This document shows, piece by piece, positions 11,701 to 22,100 of a stretch of DNA of 64,000 nt. The stretch's first letter is position 1. Every line of letters starts with the position of its first letter. Made by a program: the position numbers and the translations under genes. The stretch spans positions 6,634,802 to 6,698,801 of the forward strand of contig NC_045145.1 in the NCBI RefSeq assembly GCF_008831285.2, written 5' to 3'. The notes beneath the pieces are model-generated. The model made no database searches, was not told the DNA's origin, and saw only the letters and a list, made by a program, of their open reading frames with translations. Origin of the DNA: Nymphaea colorata. Taxonomy: Eukaryota > Streptophyta > Magnoliopsida > Nymphaeales > Nymphaeaceae.

Positions 11701-13076
11701 GTCCTAGACTCCTAGTGTAGCGTCTAGCTATAAAAAAGGTAACTTACTGGAATATTTTCATAATTTATTAACTTTGAGGTCCTTGCATGTCTGCTGTTTA
11801 CTCCACTGCTCACCTCTTTTCTCTAAAGGTCCATTTGGGAAGTGGGAGTTGAAAAAGAGATGAGAATGGAGATGAAATGGAAATAATAATGGAGATCAAG
11901 AATTGCGTTAAAAGTTTATTTGTTAAGAATATACCTTCTAGGGAGTAGTAAAAGATGGTTATCATTAATCTTCTATCTGCTCCTATCTACATTCTTAATA
12001 GTTAATTGCTCTCCAATACAGGTACAGCAATAAATATGGTGGTTGCAAGGCATTACATACTCATTAATAACGTTTCCATCCTTATCTTCCCGTCTAAGTT
12101 CCAATTTCCGAAAAAAAATTCCTCCAAAGAAAAAGAAACAAAACTAAGAAGCACTTTTATGGGGTGGAGAGATGACAAAGGCAACAGATACCACAAACTA
12201 CCCATTTAACAATCACATTGAAGTCAGCCCTCTGATTCAAGTTTCTCGAGTCAATCAGGAGAAAAAGGAACAGATAATAAGCAAGATATCCGTCTAAGAA
12301 ATATACATTGCTGGATCCCTTCACTTAAAAGGAGCGCACTAGCAGGAGTTTCAGTACTAACACTTAACTGAGCTTGGCTTCCTATAAGGGAATACAATCC
12401 TACTACAAGAATACGACACCTTCTTAAGAAGCATCATTACATGGTAGGAAAAGTGAAAACAGAATGTAACAAAAAGTTGTAATATAGAGAAAAACTGGTT
12501 ATCCGACTAAAACAAGAATCAAGATCAACTGAACCCCAAAAAACAATGAGAATGTATAGGAAACAGTTAATTTTCCAACTCAGGCATCGAAAAATAGCGG
12601 AAATAGACAACGTTAACAAAATTCAACCTGCTGCATTGCTGACAGAACCGCTGCTCCACCCCGTTGACTATGACCTTCGCCGTCTTTGAGTGGGCATCAC
12701 AGACCTTGTGCCGCTTGTGATACTCCTTCGAGCAGCTCAGATCCAAATTACAACCCTGGACTTGGCATCGTGGGACCTGGCTGCCGCCGGAACTCAACGT
12801 CGTCGCTGCTGTTGACGAGGCACCTCGTCCCCTCTTCGACGCCACCGCAGCTGCGGCGGCAGCCGCCGAGGCCCTGGCCTCCTTGTCCTTGGCCGATTTG
12901 CGCTCTGCCAACCTCCCCAAATGCAAATCTATGACCAGCTCTCCTTCATTCCTGGAGAACCTACTGCTGTTTCCCAAGGAGTGATTAGGGTTCTGAAAAC
13001 CAGATGTGGCTTTCAACTCCCAATCCATCCCAGCACCTCTGCTCCTCTCTAAACCATCATAGCTCAAAGAATCCAT
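4870..13076 (-). CDS. SQUAMOSA promoter-binding protein-like (SPL) transcription factor, miR156-targeted
   Basis: A three-exon gene, join(4870..5723, 6054..6190, 12628..13076) on the minus strand, encoding 479 aa. The SBP DNA-binding domain covers about residues 104-178: zinc site 1 (CQVQGC, then Cys and His residues up to KVCDAHSK), zinc site 2 (CQQCSRFH with C164), and an overlapping bipartite nuclear signal [20 protein letters not shown] proteins bind GTAC-core promoter elements in the nucleus and control phase change and organ growth. An alanine run occupies residues 69-78. CALSLLS at 336-342 is encoded by the miR156 target site. Both introns have GT-AG ends and the joins keep frame. Length, the N-terminal MDWELK motif and the miR156 site in the last exon suggest the SPL13/SPL16-like subgroup, which I infer rather than prove. 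ATG at 13076 is the first in frame; a second Met at residue 17 precedes the conserved DWELK. Confidence 0.93.
5284..5303 (-). promoter_or_regulatory. miR156/157 target site in SPL coding sequence
   Basis: The plus strand here reads TGACAGAAGAGAGAGAGCAC, so the SPL mRNA carries the standard 20-nt site GUGCUCUCUCUCUUCUGUCA. The well-known miR156 sequence differs from full complementarity at a single internal position, as in most plant SPL targets. The site encodes ALSLLS and predicts repression by miR156, high in juvenile tissue and falling with age. Confidence 0.95.
5724..6053 (-). other. SPL intron 2
   Basis: A 330-nt intron with GT (6053-6052) and AG (5725-5724) ends on the minus strand. 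Ordinary AT-rich sequence; no inserted element is evident. Confidence 0.85.
6054..6190 (-). CDS. SPL exon 2 (second half of SBP domain, nuclear signal)
   Basis: 137 nt, bounded by an acceptor TTTGCAG and a donor GTACTC. It completes codon 150 as Arg and encodes [18 protein letters not shown] and [10 protein letters not shown], the C-terminal half of the SBP domain with its basic nuclear signal, then about 15 less conserved residues ending KLLPVYQ. It is too short to appear as a long open frame and is recognised from domain sequence and splice sites. One base is carried over to exon 3. Confidence 0.92.
6409..6438. repeat. perfect 12-bp-arm inverted repeat in SPL intron 1
   Basis: CCTATATCTTAC and GTAAGATATAGG flank a 6-nt loop (CCTAGT). 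A plain short hairpin, 220 nt inside the intron from exon 2. No wider element boundaries are visible. Confidence 0.8.
7528..7646. mobile_element. MITE copy 1 (TAGCTAAAAATT ... AAATTTTAGCCATC ends)
   Basis: About 119 bp with imperfect inverted ends: GGATAGCTAAAAATTAAAAT at the left and TTCAAATTTTAGCCATCTGG at the right, with an internal GTTGCTAAAAG and TTTTAGTGATA. Three relatives occur at 16643-16795, 18790-18888 and 18991-19106. Non-coding; superfamily unassigned. Confidence 0.65.
8365..8855. mobile_element. GAGCTCGAG-rich hAT-like non-autonomous element
   Basis: Dense repeats of ACTCGAGCTCG and GAGCCGAG permutations on both strands, arranged as a long imperfect inverted structure. The right end TTCATGAACAACCCTA-like (GAACAACCCTAATT) corresponds to the TTAGGGNTGTTCATGAGC terminus seen in many plant genomes. 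The left end is degraded. Relatives lie at 28416-28780 and 31205-31589. Within it at about 8590-8650 is a stretch with a GTTCAAATC box-B-like motif. Confidence 0.6.
9425..9615. repeat. ~100-bp tandem duplication in SPL intron 1
   Basis: Two diverged units each contain GTATTATACATAATCTACAC then TTTAGTTCA and end CTTCTTTTACACACACAGA-like. Unit 1 is about 9425-9515, unit 2 about 9525-9615. Confidence 0.75.
11109..11160. repeat. palindrome: CACACATGGCACAT-(AT)n-ATGTGCCGTGTGTG
   Basis: Arms CACACATGGCACAT and ATGTGCCGTGTGTG enclose an (AT)n core; apart from one mismatch the ~50-bp sequence is self-complementary and could form a cruciform or hairpin. It is preceded by a short duplication of GGATGAAAATTACAGTACAC. 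Confidence 0.75.
12628..13076 (-). CDS. SPL exon 1 (N-terminus and first SBP zinc site)
   Basis: 449 nt encoding residues 1-149 and two bases of codon 150. It holds the DWELK motif, a VIDLHLG motif near residues 48-54, the alanine-rich linker and the SBP domain up to CQQCS. The donor follows AGCAG with intron start GTTGAA. Splicing after CQQCS(R) is the conserved intron position of the SBP family. Without splicing the frame would run on to a stop at 12567, so readthrough would yield a truncated protein ending inside the domain. The exon is markedly more GC-rich than its surroundings. Confidence 0.92.
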
Positions 13077-13097
13077 TAGCTAACAAAACCCACACAA

Positions 13098-13103
13098 TCA
13101 TTT

Positions 13104-13138
<35 letters not shown>

Positions 13139-13152
13139 AAGAGAAAGAGAGG
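13098..13152 (-). repeat. (CT)n tract in the SPL leader
   Basis: A (GA)n run on the plus strand, so a (CT)n run in the SPL 5' leader about 25-75 nt upstream of the ATG. CT-rich leaders are frequent in plant genes and may contribute to initiation; I infer that this lies in the 5' UTR or core promoter. Confidence 0.6.
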
Positions 13153-14536
13153 ATGGGCAGCAATGAAGGAGAAATGGGGGGTTGTCAGAAGGTCACCAAA
13201 TTGGGAAACAAGAAATGGGAAGCATTTAAAGAGGCAGATGATGGCACTTTCGTGGTGGCGGTTTTGTGGTAAGAAAGAGTGGAAAGGTGGTATTGCAGGG
13301 CATGGGGTCAGCCTGGTGACTCCGCCCATTAACTTTCGTTGGGATCTAGGGGGTATGGTGCCATTACTGCCTGGCCCACGCCTTCCTTTAGCGGAGCAAT
13401 TTTTTACCTCAGAAGTACTTCTCGCAAAAGAACCCCCTAGACGTCAGGAGATTTGGCCAATTTTTTACACAGAAATCCATTTTTGAAAACAATTATAAAT
13501 CCCAGAGGAGAGGGAGTATCCTGCCCTTCACTGTTTGCACACTTTTAGCGGAACCAGAGTTTGGGTCAAGGACTGATACCCATCTTGCACATGAATCCTC
13601 AAGTACCAATTTGGTGTCCTTTCGACGCCATGATCTGAGCCATTCAATCCCACTTTGTCTTGAGAATCTGTGCCAATACTGCAAAGAAAGGGGTTACGGC
13701 ATGATCCATTTTTATAATTTTTCTAAACAAAGTTCATAACTCGTGTTCGTATGTTATTTTCGCGATTCAATTAGGTACGATTTTGAGTTTCAATAACTCG
13801 AATCACATGCCGTAATCGAATAAGACTAATTGGATCAGGGTATGTTCGTCGTCATTCTTGATAAACAAAGCCAAATTGGAGATTTTCCGTGCGTTGCTAA
13901 ATCACATGCCGTAATCGATTGTGAGTAATTGGATATGGATATGTTCATAGTCATTCTTAACAAATAAAGCCCAAAGTGGAAATTTTCGTGCCTTGCTATG
14001 TCGACGTTGGACTATCTGATTGGTTACCATCAGTTTGACTTCTATAAGTGCTATTTTTTATGGATTGTAAACAGTTGGTGAGCACAATGCTTAGTTGACG
14101 AGGGTCTTGCTCCTCACAGCTCGAAATAGCTCTAGACCCTGATAATAATAGACCCTGATAATAAGGAAAAAGGAGGAGAGGTTTTCACCCTCTTCAGGGT
14201 ATCCCAAAACATAAAAGTCAAATGCATAATTAGATTGTTGAATTTGGCTTATAGTTTTCCATCTATATCCAATCCAAATCCAAACATAGTCAAAGTACGC
14301 TTAAATGTAATGACATAGTGCCCATTAATTAGGATTCAACCTTTCCAACTCTTTAACTCATAATCAGCCGATTAAGCAAAATCCTTTTCAGGATGAACCC
14401 AGCCGAGGCAAGGCCTGGACTTAGTCGAACCCATACCTATACATGCGCCAATGGCAATTCGACTAGGTGAACCAAAGAAGGTCCATCTATCTTCAACTAC
14501 TTGGCACATGGTAAGCTACAAACTCTTTGATGGACC
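13153..14536. other. SPL upstream region; no other gene recognised
   Basis: Contains the likely SPL promoter on the minus strand (the first few hundred bases). No clear TATA box is evident at a fixed distance. Two ~60-bp stretches near 13800-13870 and 13900-13970 repeat CATGCCGTAATCGA followed by GTCATTCTT and a WAACAAAGCC-like end, an old direct duplication. AGACCCTGATAATAA is repeated at 14134-14165. Short open frames here have no recognisable domains. Confidence 0.45.
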
Positions 14537-14795
14537 CTTGTGTGTGTGTGTGTGTGTTAGGGTAGTATTATAGACCTTGTGTGTGTGCGTGTGTGTTAGA
14601 GTAGTATTATAGACCTTGTGTATGTGTGTGTGTTAGAGTAGTATTATAGACCTTGTGTGTGTGTGTGTGTGTTAGAGTAGTATTATAGACCTTGTGTGTG
14701 TGTGTGTGTGTGTTAGAGTAGTATTATAGACCTTGTGTGTGTGTGTTAGATTAGTATTATAGACCTTGTGTGTGTGTGTTGGAGTAGTATTATAA
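14537..14795. repeat. GT-linked minisatellite, about 7 units
   Basis: The core TTAGAGTAGTATTATAGACC is repeated about seven times, separated by TTG(TG)n tracts of different lengths, giving units of about 30-46 bp. The first unit has GGGTAG, later ones AGAGTAG, ATTAG or GGAGTAG. The variation is mostly in the GT tract. Confidence 0.9.
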
Positions 14796-16642
14796 TTTTT
14801 GCTTTCGCCACATTGCCTTAGACTCCATGTTAAAGTCGGCAGCCAAAGCTTATGTTGGTTTTGTTCGAACGGTGGTGACTCAATGTGGCCGTGGATGTTG
14901 GTAATTATTAGTGTTGTTCAAACCATGCAAATCATTTTATTCTTACGTGTTTGCTTTTTTACTTTTCTTCTTCTTTTGATCTTGCGAGCACACGAGGGCC
15001 TCGTTCTTAACACTGCTTCACACACACACACATAATATATATTTATATATATATAGAAAGAGAGAGAATATAAACACTTACATGCAGTATAATGAGTAAT
15101 TTAATCATCATGATTCAAATCGACACATGCATATCTGGTTGTCAGTTGAATAAAATAACTACCGCCTAATTTGGAGGGTAGTTCACATATGTTTCTAACC
15201 AAATTTAACCGGACATTGATACTTCATGGTATATACAGTATGAGAGGGAGAGAGGGTAGTTGGACGTGAAAGACCTTGCCAAACATGTAGAGAATGCGAT
15301 TTTGTAGTGTGCGAAAGATTTCAGTTCCTGTCTCGTTCCCTTTCTCTGTGATATAAAAAAAATAACAACAATAGTCATAATAAAGATGATAATAATGAGT
15401 AAGTGATCACTTCTAAAACAGCATGATAATCCCATCCATTATATTTAACTCTTTTCATTATATGGTAAATAGAGTAATTACACAATGATTGGATGGATCT
15501 AGCTTTTTGTATTCTCATTCAACCATAAAATACACAAAAATTGTAAAGCTATATTATCTCGGTCAACAATTTGGAGATTGCTAGAGATAAGATCATACCC
15601 ATCCAGCAAATTTAAGAAAATCTTATGGGTTTTTTTCCCTATTCGCGCAGAGTATGACTTTATAGAGCTTTGATGCGGAAGAACAGAGGAAGAAGAAAAA
15701 GAAGAGGAAGGAAGACAGAATTCCACGATCACAAAGCAAGAAAGTGACCTATCCATAGGCTGGTGATCTAAGTCAGCACATGAACAATTGGCTTCCAAGT
15801 GCAAGCTTCTCATGATTGAATGATGCAAGCAGAACTTGCCCTGGAACAGAAAGCACCAAGTCAAAAGCCGTAAAATTTGACCTCAAGAACATCCTTGTTC
15901 AGCAAATTAAAAAGATCAACCTGGTTATTCTTTTTCCTTTTCTTTACAACTCATTTTTGCTTTTCCAAAGATTTTCAAAACGACACCTAACATTAGGCAA
16001 TAATACAAATAGTAAGCTGATTTTTTTTTAATATTGTTAAAAACACAAAAGTAAGCTTGCTTGCTCTGAACCAGCATGAAAAACGCTTCTGGGCCAGAAA
16101 GAGGCCATCCATCAGATCAGTTAGGTCCTGCACTTACTCCACAATGAAATCAGTTTCAAAGTGAAGTCAGAGCAGTTCAATCACGTTCGGCCCACCGCAA
16201 TCTTGGTGTGCAGTGTCCCCAGGCAGGCCCCGGCCCCACTCAGTGGGGCTGTACACCAAGACTGCAGGGACCCGAAACAAGATTCTCTTTCAATGTTTAC
16301 TTAGGAGAAACTGCCTTCATTATAAAACTGCCAAAGGTCCACATTAGTAGATATAGTCAACAAAAAATTGGGCTACAAGTGTTTGCTTGTTGGCGTGACA
16401 GATCTATCAATAATTATTACTTGAAGCTCTGAAACTGCTCAAGATTCAGCAAGAGATGCCGCCATTGCATTCAGTAGCACATGAAACTTTTAGTTTTTAA
16501 TTTGCCCAAAAGGCTTGTTGGTTATGATTAAATTTGTTGGATGATGTTGATTTAAACCTGCCAATAAATAGAAAAAAGAGCCAAGTTGCTGGATGGCCTA
16601 CCACAGACTGGAAGCATGGGTTGTCAAATGCCAAACGGTTTT
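14796..16642. other. no gene recognised
   Basis: Non-coding-looking sequence with CA, TA and GA microsatellite patches at about 15020-15070 and 15240-15256. The longest open frame (minus, 15499-15864) is serine-rich but matches no family I know and has no supporting splice or promoter context. A GC-rich hairpin at 16201-16261 is listed separately. Confidence 0.45.
16201..16261. repeat. GC-rich 61-nt imperfect inverted repeat
   Basis: Arms TCTTGGTGTGCAG and CTGTACACCAAGA pair over 13 positions (one G-U in RNA). The interior holds a second palindrome GCCCCACTCAGTGGGGC. It is much more GC-rich than its surroundings. No mature small-RNA family is recognisable. Confidence 0.7.
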
Positions 16643-16795
16643 CCGATGGCTAAAATTTAAAAAATTATCGCTAAATGAATACTAAATTGTCACTAAAGCT
16701 AGCATAAATTTGTCGCTGCATCATACGTTGGTTTACGAATGCCTATATAGTGCTGTTTTTTAGTGACAAACTTTTAAATTTTACTCGTTCGGCAT
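16643..16795. mobile_element. MITE copy 2
   Basis: Starts GATGGCTAAAATTTAAAAAA and ends TTTTTAGTGACAAACTTTTAAATTTTA-like before CTCGTTCGGCATCTGG. Inverted ends and internal ATCGCTAAAT / TTTAGTGACAA match copies at 7528, 18790 and 18991. Confidence 0.65.
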
Positions 16796-18344
16796 CTGGT
16801 AAGATAGAATCATCTCATATAGCGGTTGGCCCCTGGGTACTAGATCCAACGAATGATCTTGACAGTAGATTTTTCCAGCATTGAAGGTTAAAATAAAAGG
16901 AAAGAAGAAGAAATAATGAAATTGCGTTTTTTTTTCTCCCAACTGTCCATATAATGTAAAATCAGTGGTTTGGATTGTTCTTGAAGAATCAAGCACTTCA
17001 GAGTCTGACACCAACTCATTTGTACATCTATGCATGAAAAATGTGTAAAATATTTTTAATTTAACAAAGAAAAACAAATCCATATATATGTTTCTTTAAT
17101 TGCGACAATCTTGCTGCCCATTCTTGGGCTAGACGTTTCCTCTTCCTTGAAGCAAGGGCAGAGCTGGGAACACAAAAGAATGTGAGGGTAGGTGGTTTAT
17201 TGATTCTCCTTTAAAATATTAGTTTTTCAACAATCTCTATACCAATTCTTCTTAATAAAGCAATATTAATAATCAAAAGTTTGCGTCGGCTGCAGCCTTT
17301 CCAAAGAAGAAACATTATTATGACTATTATTATAATTTTTTGTGTTATCTTACACATGAAAAAATAAGACATACTATTTTCTGACCATGTTGCAATAATA
17401 ATTTTTTGGGTAAGGATTCTCCTCATACATTCTTGTGTTGTTTGAAAGGCATATTTTCATTCAACACAGAACAAATGCATGCATCAATCTTTAGCATTGT
17501 ATTGCTTTACCCAGCTATACACACACACACACATATTTATTTCCTTTTTATATAGGCAGGTTCTTATATATAAGAAACACATTGCATATGTTCTCTCCAT
17601 TGTCTTTTCTGTTGTTGTGGGCAACAGTGATTGCAAACTTCCAATCTGAAAAAGAAAGAAGCCAACCTTACTTGAACATGATAACAATTTATAATGAGAA
17701 ATCATGGAAGGCAGTGATATAATAAGCCTTTTAGTATTATTGTCAGTGTTGATTCCAAATAAAAAAAAAAATCCACGAGCAAGACATCACCACCTTTTTG
17801 GCCATTCACACTGTTAAGACGCAAATTGCGACTTGAGCTTTTAATGGCCTTCTAGAAAATTTTGCCCTCAAGTATGTTCTTTCTCTTCATTTTCCTTTTC
17901 TTTAATGCGCATGACTCCAAATGAATAACAGTACCTGTTACATTAATTACTCTTAATCATAATATTGATATTAATTATTTGCTTGATGTATGTCGAACGT
18001 AAAGTGAATTCATAGTTCCATTTACACAGGTGTTACTACATTGGATTGAAGGTGGACCCAGCTTGTAACAAGTGCAAAGAAGGGCTCTTTCTTTCTCTCT
18101 TTGTTTGGTGGTGGGGGGTGTTTTTGTCAGTAGGTGGTCCAACTAAGTAGTTAGGTTGGACTCATGGGGACCAAATAGTACATGTAGCTGGCATGGTTTA
18201 GAGAATTTCATACTCTGACCAAAGTATGCAATTGTTGCAAACGGCGAGTTAACAATATATTCTCAGCTAGGGTTTGAACTTATGTCCTTAAAGTTCAATG
18301 ACACCATGAATTCAATAGTCAAGAATCTGCCTCCTGGTGTAGTT
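16796..18344. other. no gene recognised
   Basis: AT-rich sequence with a short CA run near 17519 and scattered small open frames. Nothing supports a gene or a specific element. Confidence 0.45.
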
Positions 18345-18780
<436 letters not shown>

Positions 18781-18789
18781 CCATTAGGT

Positions 18790-18888
18790 ATGGCTAAAAT
18801 TAGAAGTTCGTTGCTAAAGGTACCATAAAGTACCGCTAATGCCAATGCAGTGACTGTTTTTAGTGACAAAAAAATTAATTTTAGCCAT
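18790..18888. mobile_element. MITE copy 3, inserted between TA arrays
   Basis: Starts TATGGCTAAAATTAGAAG with TTGCTAAAGG and ends TTTTAGTGACAAAA then AATTTTAGCCATTATCC. About 100 bp. Flanked on both sides by long (TA)n tracts (18668-18778 and 18932-18990). Confidence 0.7.
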
Positions 18889-18928
18889 TATCCAACACTC
18901 TGGATGCTCCAACCTCTCATACATTCAG

Positions 18929-18931
<3 letters not shown>

Positions 18932-18990
<59 letters not shown>
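18932..18990. repeat. (TA)n microsatellite
   Basis: An uninterrupted TA tract of about 59 bp between MITE copies 3 and 4. Confidence 0.95.
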
Positions 18991-18992
<2 letters not shown>

Positions 18993-19106
18993 ATAAAATT
19001 TAAATTTTTGTTACTAAACAATGGCGAGTAAATTGGCATTAGGTAGTGGTTTTAGAGAAAAAATTATGGTTCATTTACTGACAAACTTTTAAATTTTTAT
19101 CCATGT
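18991..19106. mobile_element. MITE copy 4
   Basis: Starts GGATAAAATTTAAATTTTTG with TTACTAAACAATGGCG and ends TTTACTGACAAACTTTTAAA then TTTTTATCCATGTGGC. Inverted ends are AT-rich and match the other three copies. It directly abuts the (TA)n tract. Confidence 0.7.
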
Positions 19107-21477
19107 GGCAACTACCGCATCATTTGACTTTTCCTTTATATATAAAATCTGATAAAAGTGCTTCGGAGTTGAATCTGGATCTAAAGAAGTCTACGTCTTG
19201 TAGTGGTCCCGCCCACTGTCACCCCTGATTCCAACATATCTAGCCCACGAACTTCAGCTTGAAATCATAGAGCCACGTTGCCCAGTTGTTTTTTGGTGCA
19301 TTTCCCCATAAAATAGTTCATGCATGTTCCATCGTTCCTTCGATGTTACTTCACTGTTGTCCCTTTCAATGCATTGCATTTTTACCAGTAGGGCCAGCCA
19401 GGACAAGGCCGAGGGTTCCCCATCGTCCAGCAACTTGGAAGCCCCATTATGGCCAACCTTTCCAAGTTAACATCAGGTGGTCCATATTCTACCAGAGCAG
19501 ACATTCATCATGAAACCTTTCTAGACCATGCACCTACCAGTCGGATGCATTGCACCCGACCGTGTCATCATTATTCAATTGCTTGGCGCAGGCGCTTCTT
19601 ACTAGATTGGGCCATGCCTCACCATGTGTACTCTTTCATCACCGGCCCCTTGTCCTCGATTTCCCATCAATAGATCATCACAAGAATCAATTGTGTCTGA
19701 CAAGATAAAACTGGAAACTAAGGTTAATTAGTCATTAAAAATAAAATTATAACTATTATTTTCACATTATATAGTTACTTTAAGTTTGACAATAATACAT
19801 GTATCGATTATTTAGTTTGAGAATGTAATATAGATCAAAGTGCTTAAGGTGATTGATGTCATTCAGGGCGCATAGTTCGACCAGCTATGTTATATGCCCG
19901 TACATCTATGGTTTCATTGCTAGTTTGTTTATTCAAATTTAAAACCTTATTACCCTAATATACTTGCAACTTCAAATCCAAATTAGAAACCATGCATATT
20001 AGCCTGGGCAGCCCAAGTTTATTAAAGCTACAACCTAAATACGGTGCAATTATATACTTTATAAAATGACTTTGCTTCGTGACGGGTTTACAAAGGACCT
20101 TTAATCAACCGAATGGACCCCTAAGGTATAACAAATTAGTATTTCACTACCACCTGTTTAAATGATGCTAAAACCTCATCAGCATCCTGGTTTTAGTATC
20201 CAAACTAGTTTAAAATAAATTGATTTGATTCTAAAGCAGGCCTTCGATATATAGTTTTAGCTACTGTCAAATATATATTTACACCAAAGCAACGTTAAAT
20301 ATGTTAGCATGTTTCATCTACAAGTGTTTAATACGCCGAAGCTAAATGCCATTGTATATAAGATGATTGTCATTGTCTTTTAACTACCATGTGCCATTTT
20401 TACAATTCATTCAAATCAGTTCTTAATGAATGAGGTTTCCTATAATATCAAACTAACACTATGTGAATGATCCATGAATTTACTCCAAAGTTTAAGACAG
20501 ATTCACAAAACACTAAAATTAAGTGTCCTTGAATCTACCCCAATCTTTAACTAGGACAAATTCATGGAACACCCACAAAGTGTTCTATTTGCCGAATGAC
20601 CCTTAGGGAGCAAGAAACACCATCAGCATGTCTAAATCAGTTAGACCATAAAAAAATAAGTTGGGCATATTGCTTAATGTGAACTGTGCTTGCTGCATTT
20701 TCAAACTTTAGCATACACAGGAAAAGCCACTATTCTGAATCTTGTGGGCTGGCACTGCTCACCTTTTACATGGACATAAGATAGCATAAATTGTATATAC
20801 AAGTCCCAACAGCTCTAACCACCCCACTGGAACTATTAATAAAAAACCGAGACTCGCAATGTGGAAGAGCATTTCAGAAAAGACAAATTGCATGGCTTCT
20901 AAATCTAATGAGACAAGCACAGCGATCCTAGCGCTTCACGTGCATGCTCGCTAATGTGCATGTAACCAAATTTTGTACTTTTTTCTTGCATTTTCTTCTC
21001 AGCGGAAAAATGTGGCCAAGTTCTTGACCAATTCTGGAAATTTTTTATTCTTCAAGGGTTTGGGCATGTGATGTCACTTCTGTTCGGCACATTTTAATGT
21101 CAGACCTTGTGGAAGGAAGCCCCTACACAAATATGCTACGGTTCTTTCCTTGTAGTTTACTCAAGTAATTGATCATGTTTATCACTATCTTCATACATAT
21201 TAATACTTGTTTCGTAGGGCTTCCTTTTTCTTTCAGTGACAACAAGGAAATAATGTTGCCTTAGATTTCTTGCTTTTAGAAATCATATATTTACTACAAG
21301 GATCAAGAGGTTTTCCTCGACCAGGGTATCTCTCTAGTTATTATTGGAGACAATAAGAAAGTTCCTGTTAAATCATTGCACAAGACTTACCTTAAATGAT
21401 TGTTATTTTTCATCTTCTTGGATTTTGTGGGAAATGCTTGATGAAGTGTTTATCAAACTGGAAACCTAGTGTCAATC
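19107..21477. other. no gene recognised
   Basis: No confident gene. At 20080-20130 and 20570-20610 the motif CCGAATGGACCCCTAAGG / CCGAATGACCCTTAGGG appears, which resembles the ends of common plant MITEs, but I could not define an element. The open frames at 19286-19673 overlap each other in two frames and match nothing known. Confidence 0.4.
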
Positions 21478-22100
21478 ACTACAAAAGAACAGATATGTTT
21501 TGACGTATGAAAAAAAATCACATCAGTAAATATACATTTTTATTGACATTGTTTCGTTTTAAACATAAGGTCAATCATTGCGGTGTTAGTAAAGATGGGG
21601 ATTTACTGACATGTAGTAGATCTGCGTCATTGATCTATAGCGGTGAAAACTTCCATTTTTATCGGATGTCTCCGAAGAGACAAAACTTCCAATTATGTGA
21701 ATCGAACATTTTTTTTTCCATTTGAGGGCACCTATAGCAGTGAAAATTTCACCGGTATCAAATAAACAACTATCACACCCTAGCAAAACGTCAGTAAACC
21801 TTCTCTTACTGCTGCTTTTAGTAAACAGTGCTGCAAAAATGTCAGTGAAAATTTTATCTTTCACTGGTTTTGCTGACATTTTTCTTAAAACATCACTAAA
21901 GGTCTCAACCTTAATTTAGTGACATTTCTCTGATAGTTTCAGTAAAGTTTCTCTTCTTGTTGCTTATTTAGTGATATTTTCCACAAAATTTCAGTAAATA
22001 TATCATCTTTTGTTGGTTTTCAATGATGTTTTTGTGTTAAACGTCACTCAAGTTGATGACTTTCAGTGACGTTGATCATAAACGTTAGTGAAGGTGAAAC
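21478..22100. mobile_element. CACTA-like terminal region
   Basis: Starts CACTACAAAAGAACAG, the standard plant CACTA terminus. It is followed by many short subterminal motifs in both orientations: TCAGTAAA, CAGTGAAAA, TTTAGTGACAT, ACTGACAT, GTTAGTGAAG. No matching CACTACAAAA terminus in inverse orientation was found downstream, so only one end or a deleted copy is present. No transposase coding is seen. Confidence 0.6.

Larger units (their letters stand above)
6191..12627 (-). other. SPL intron 1 (6.4 kb, repeat-filled)
   Basis: A GT-AG intron between CQQCS(R) and RFHLL. It contains a perfect 12-bp-arm hairpin (6409-6438), a MITE (7528-7646), a GAGCTCGAG-type hAT-like element (about 8365-8855), a near-tandem ~100-bp duplication (9425-9615), a duplicated GT/TA block (10395-10486) and a 50-bp palindrome (11109-11160). 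Around 9885-10080 a stretch ends GGAGCTAACA followed by GTATCACGATAACACC, vaguely like an LTR end with a primer-binding site, but I cannot find its partner. The remaining open frames match nothing I know. Confidence 0.85.

Noticed and set aside
12686-12934. 82-codon plus-strand frame
   Set aside because: It is the antisense shadow of SPL exon 1, open because of GC-rich codons on the other strand.
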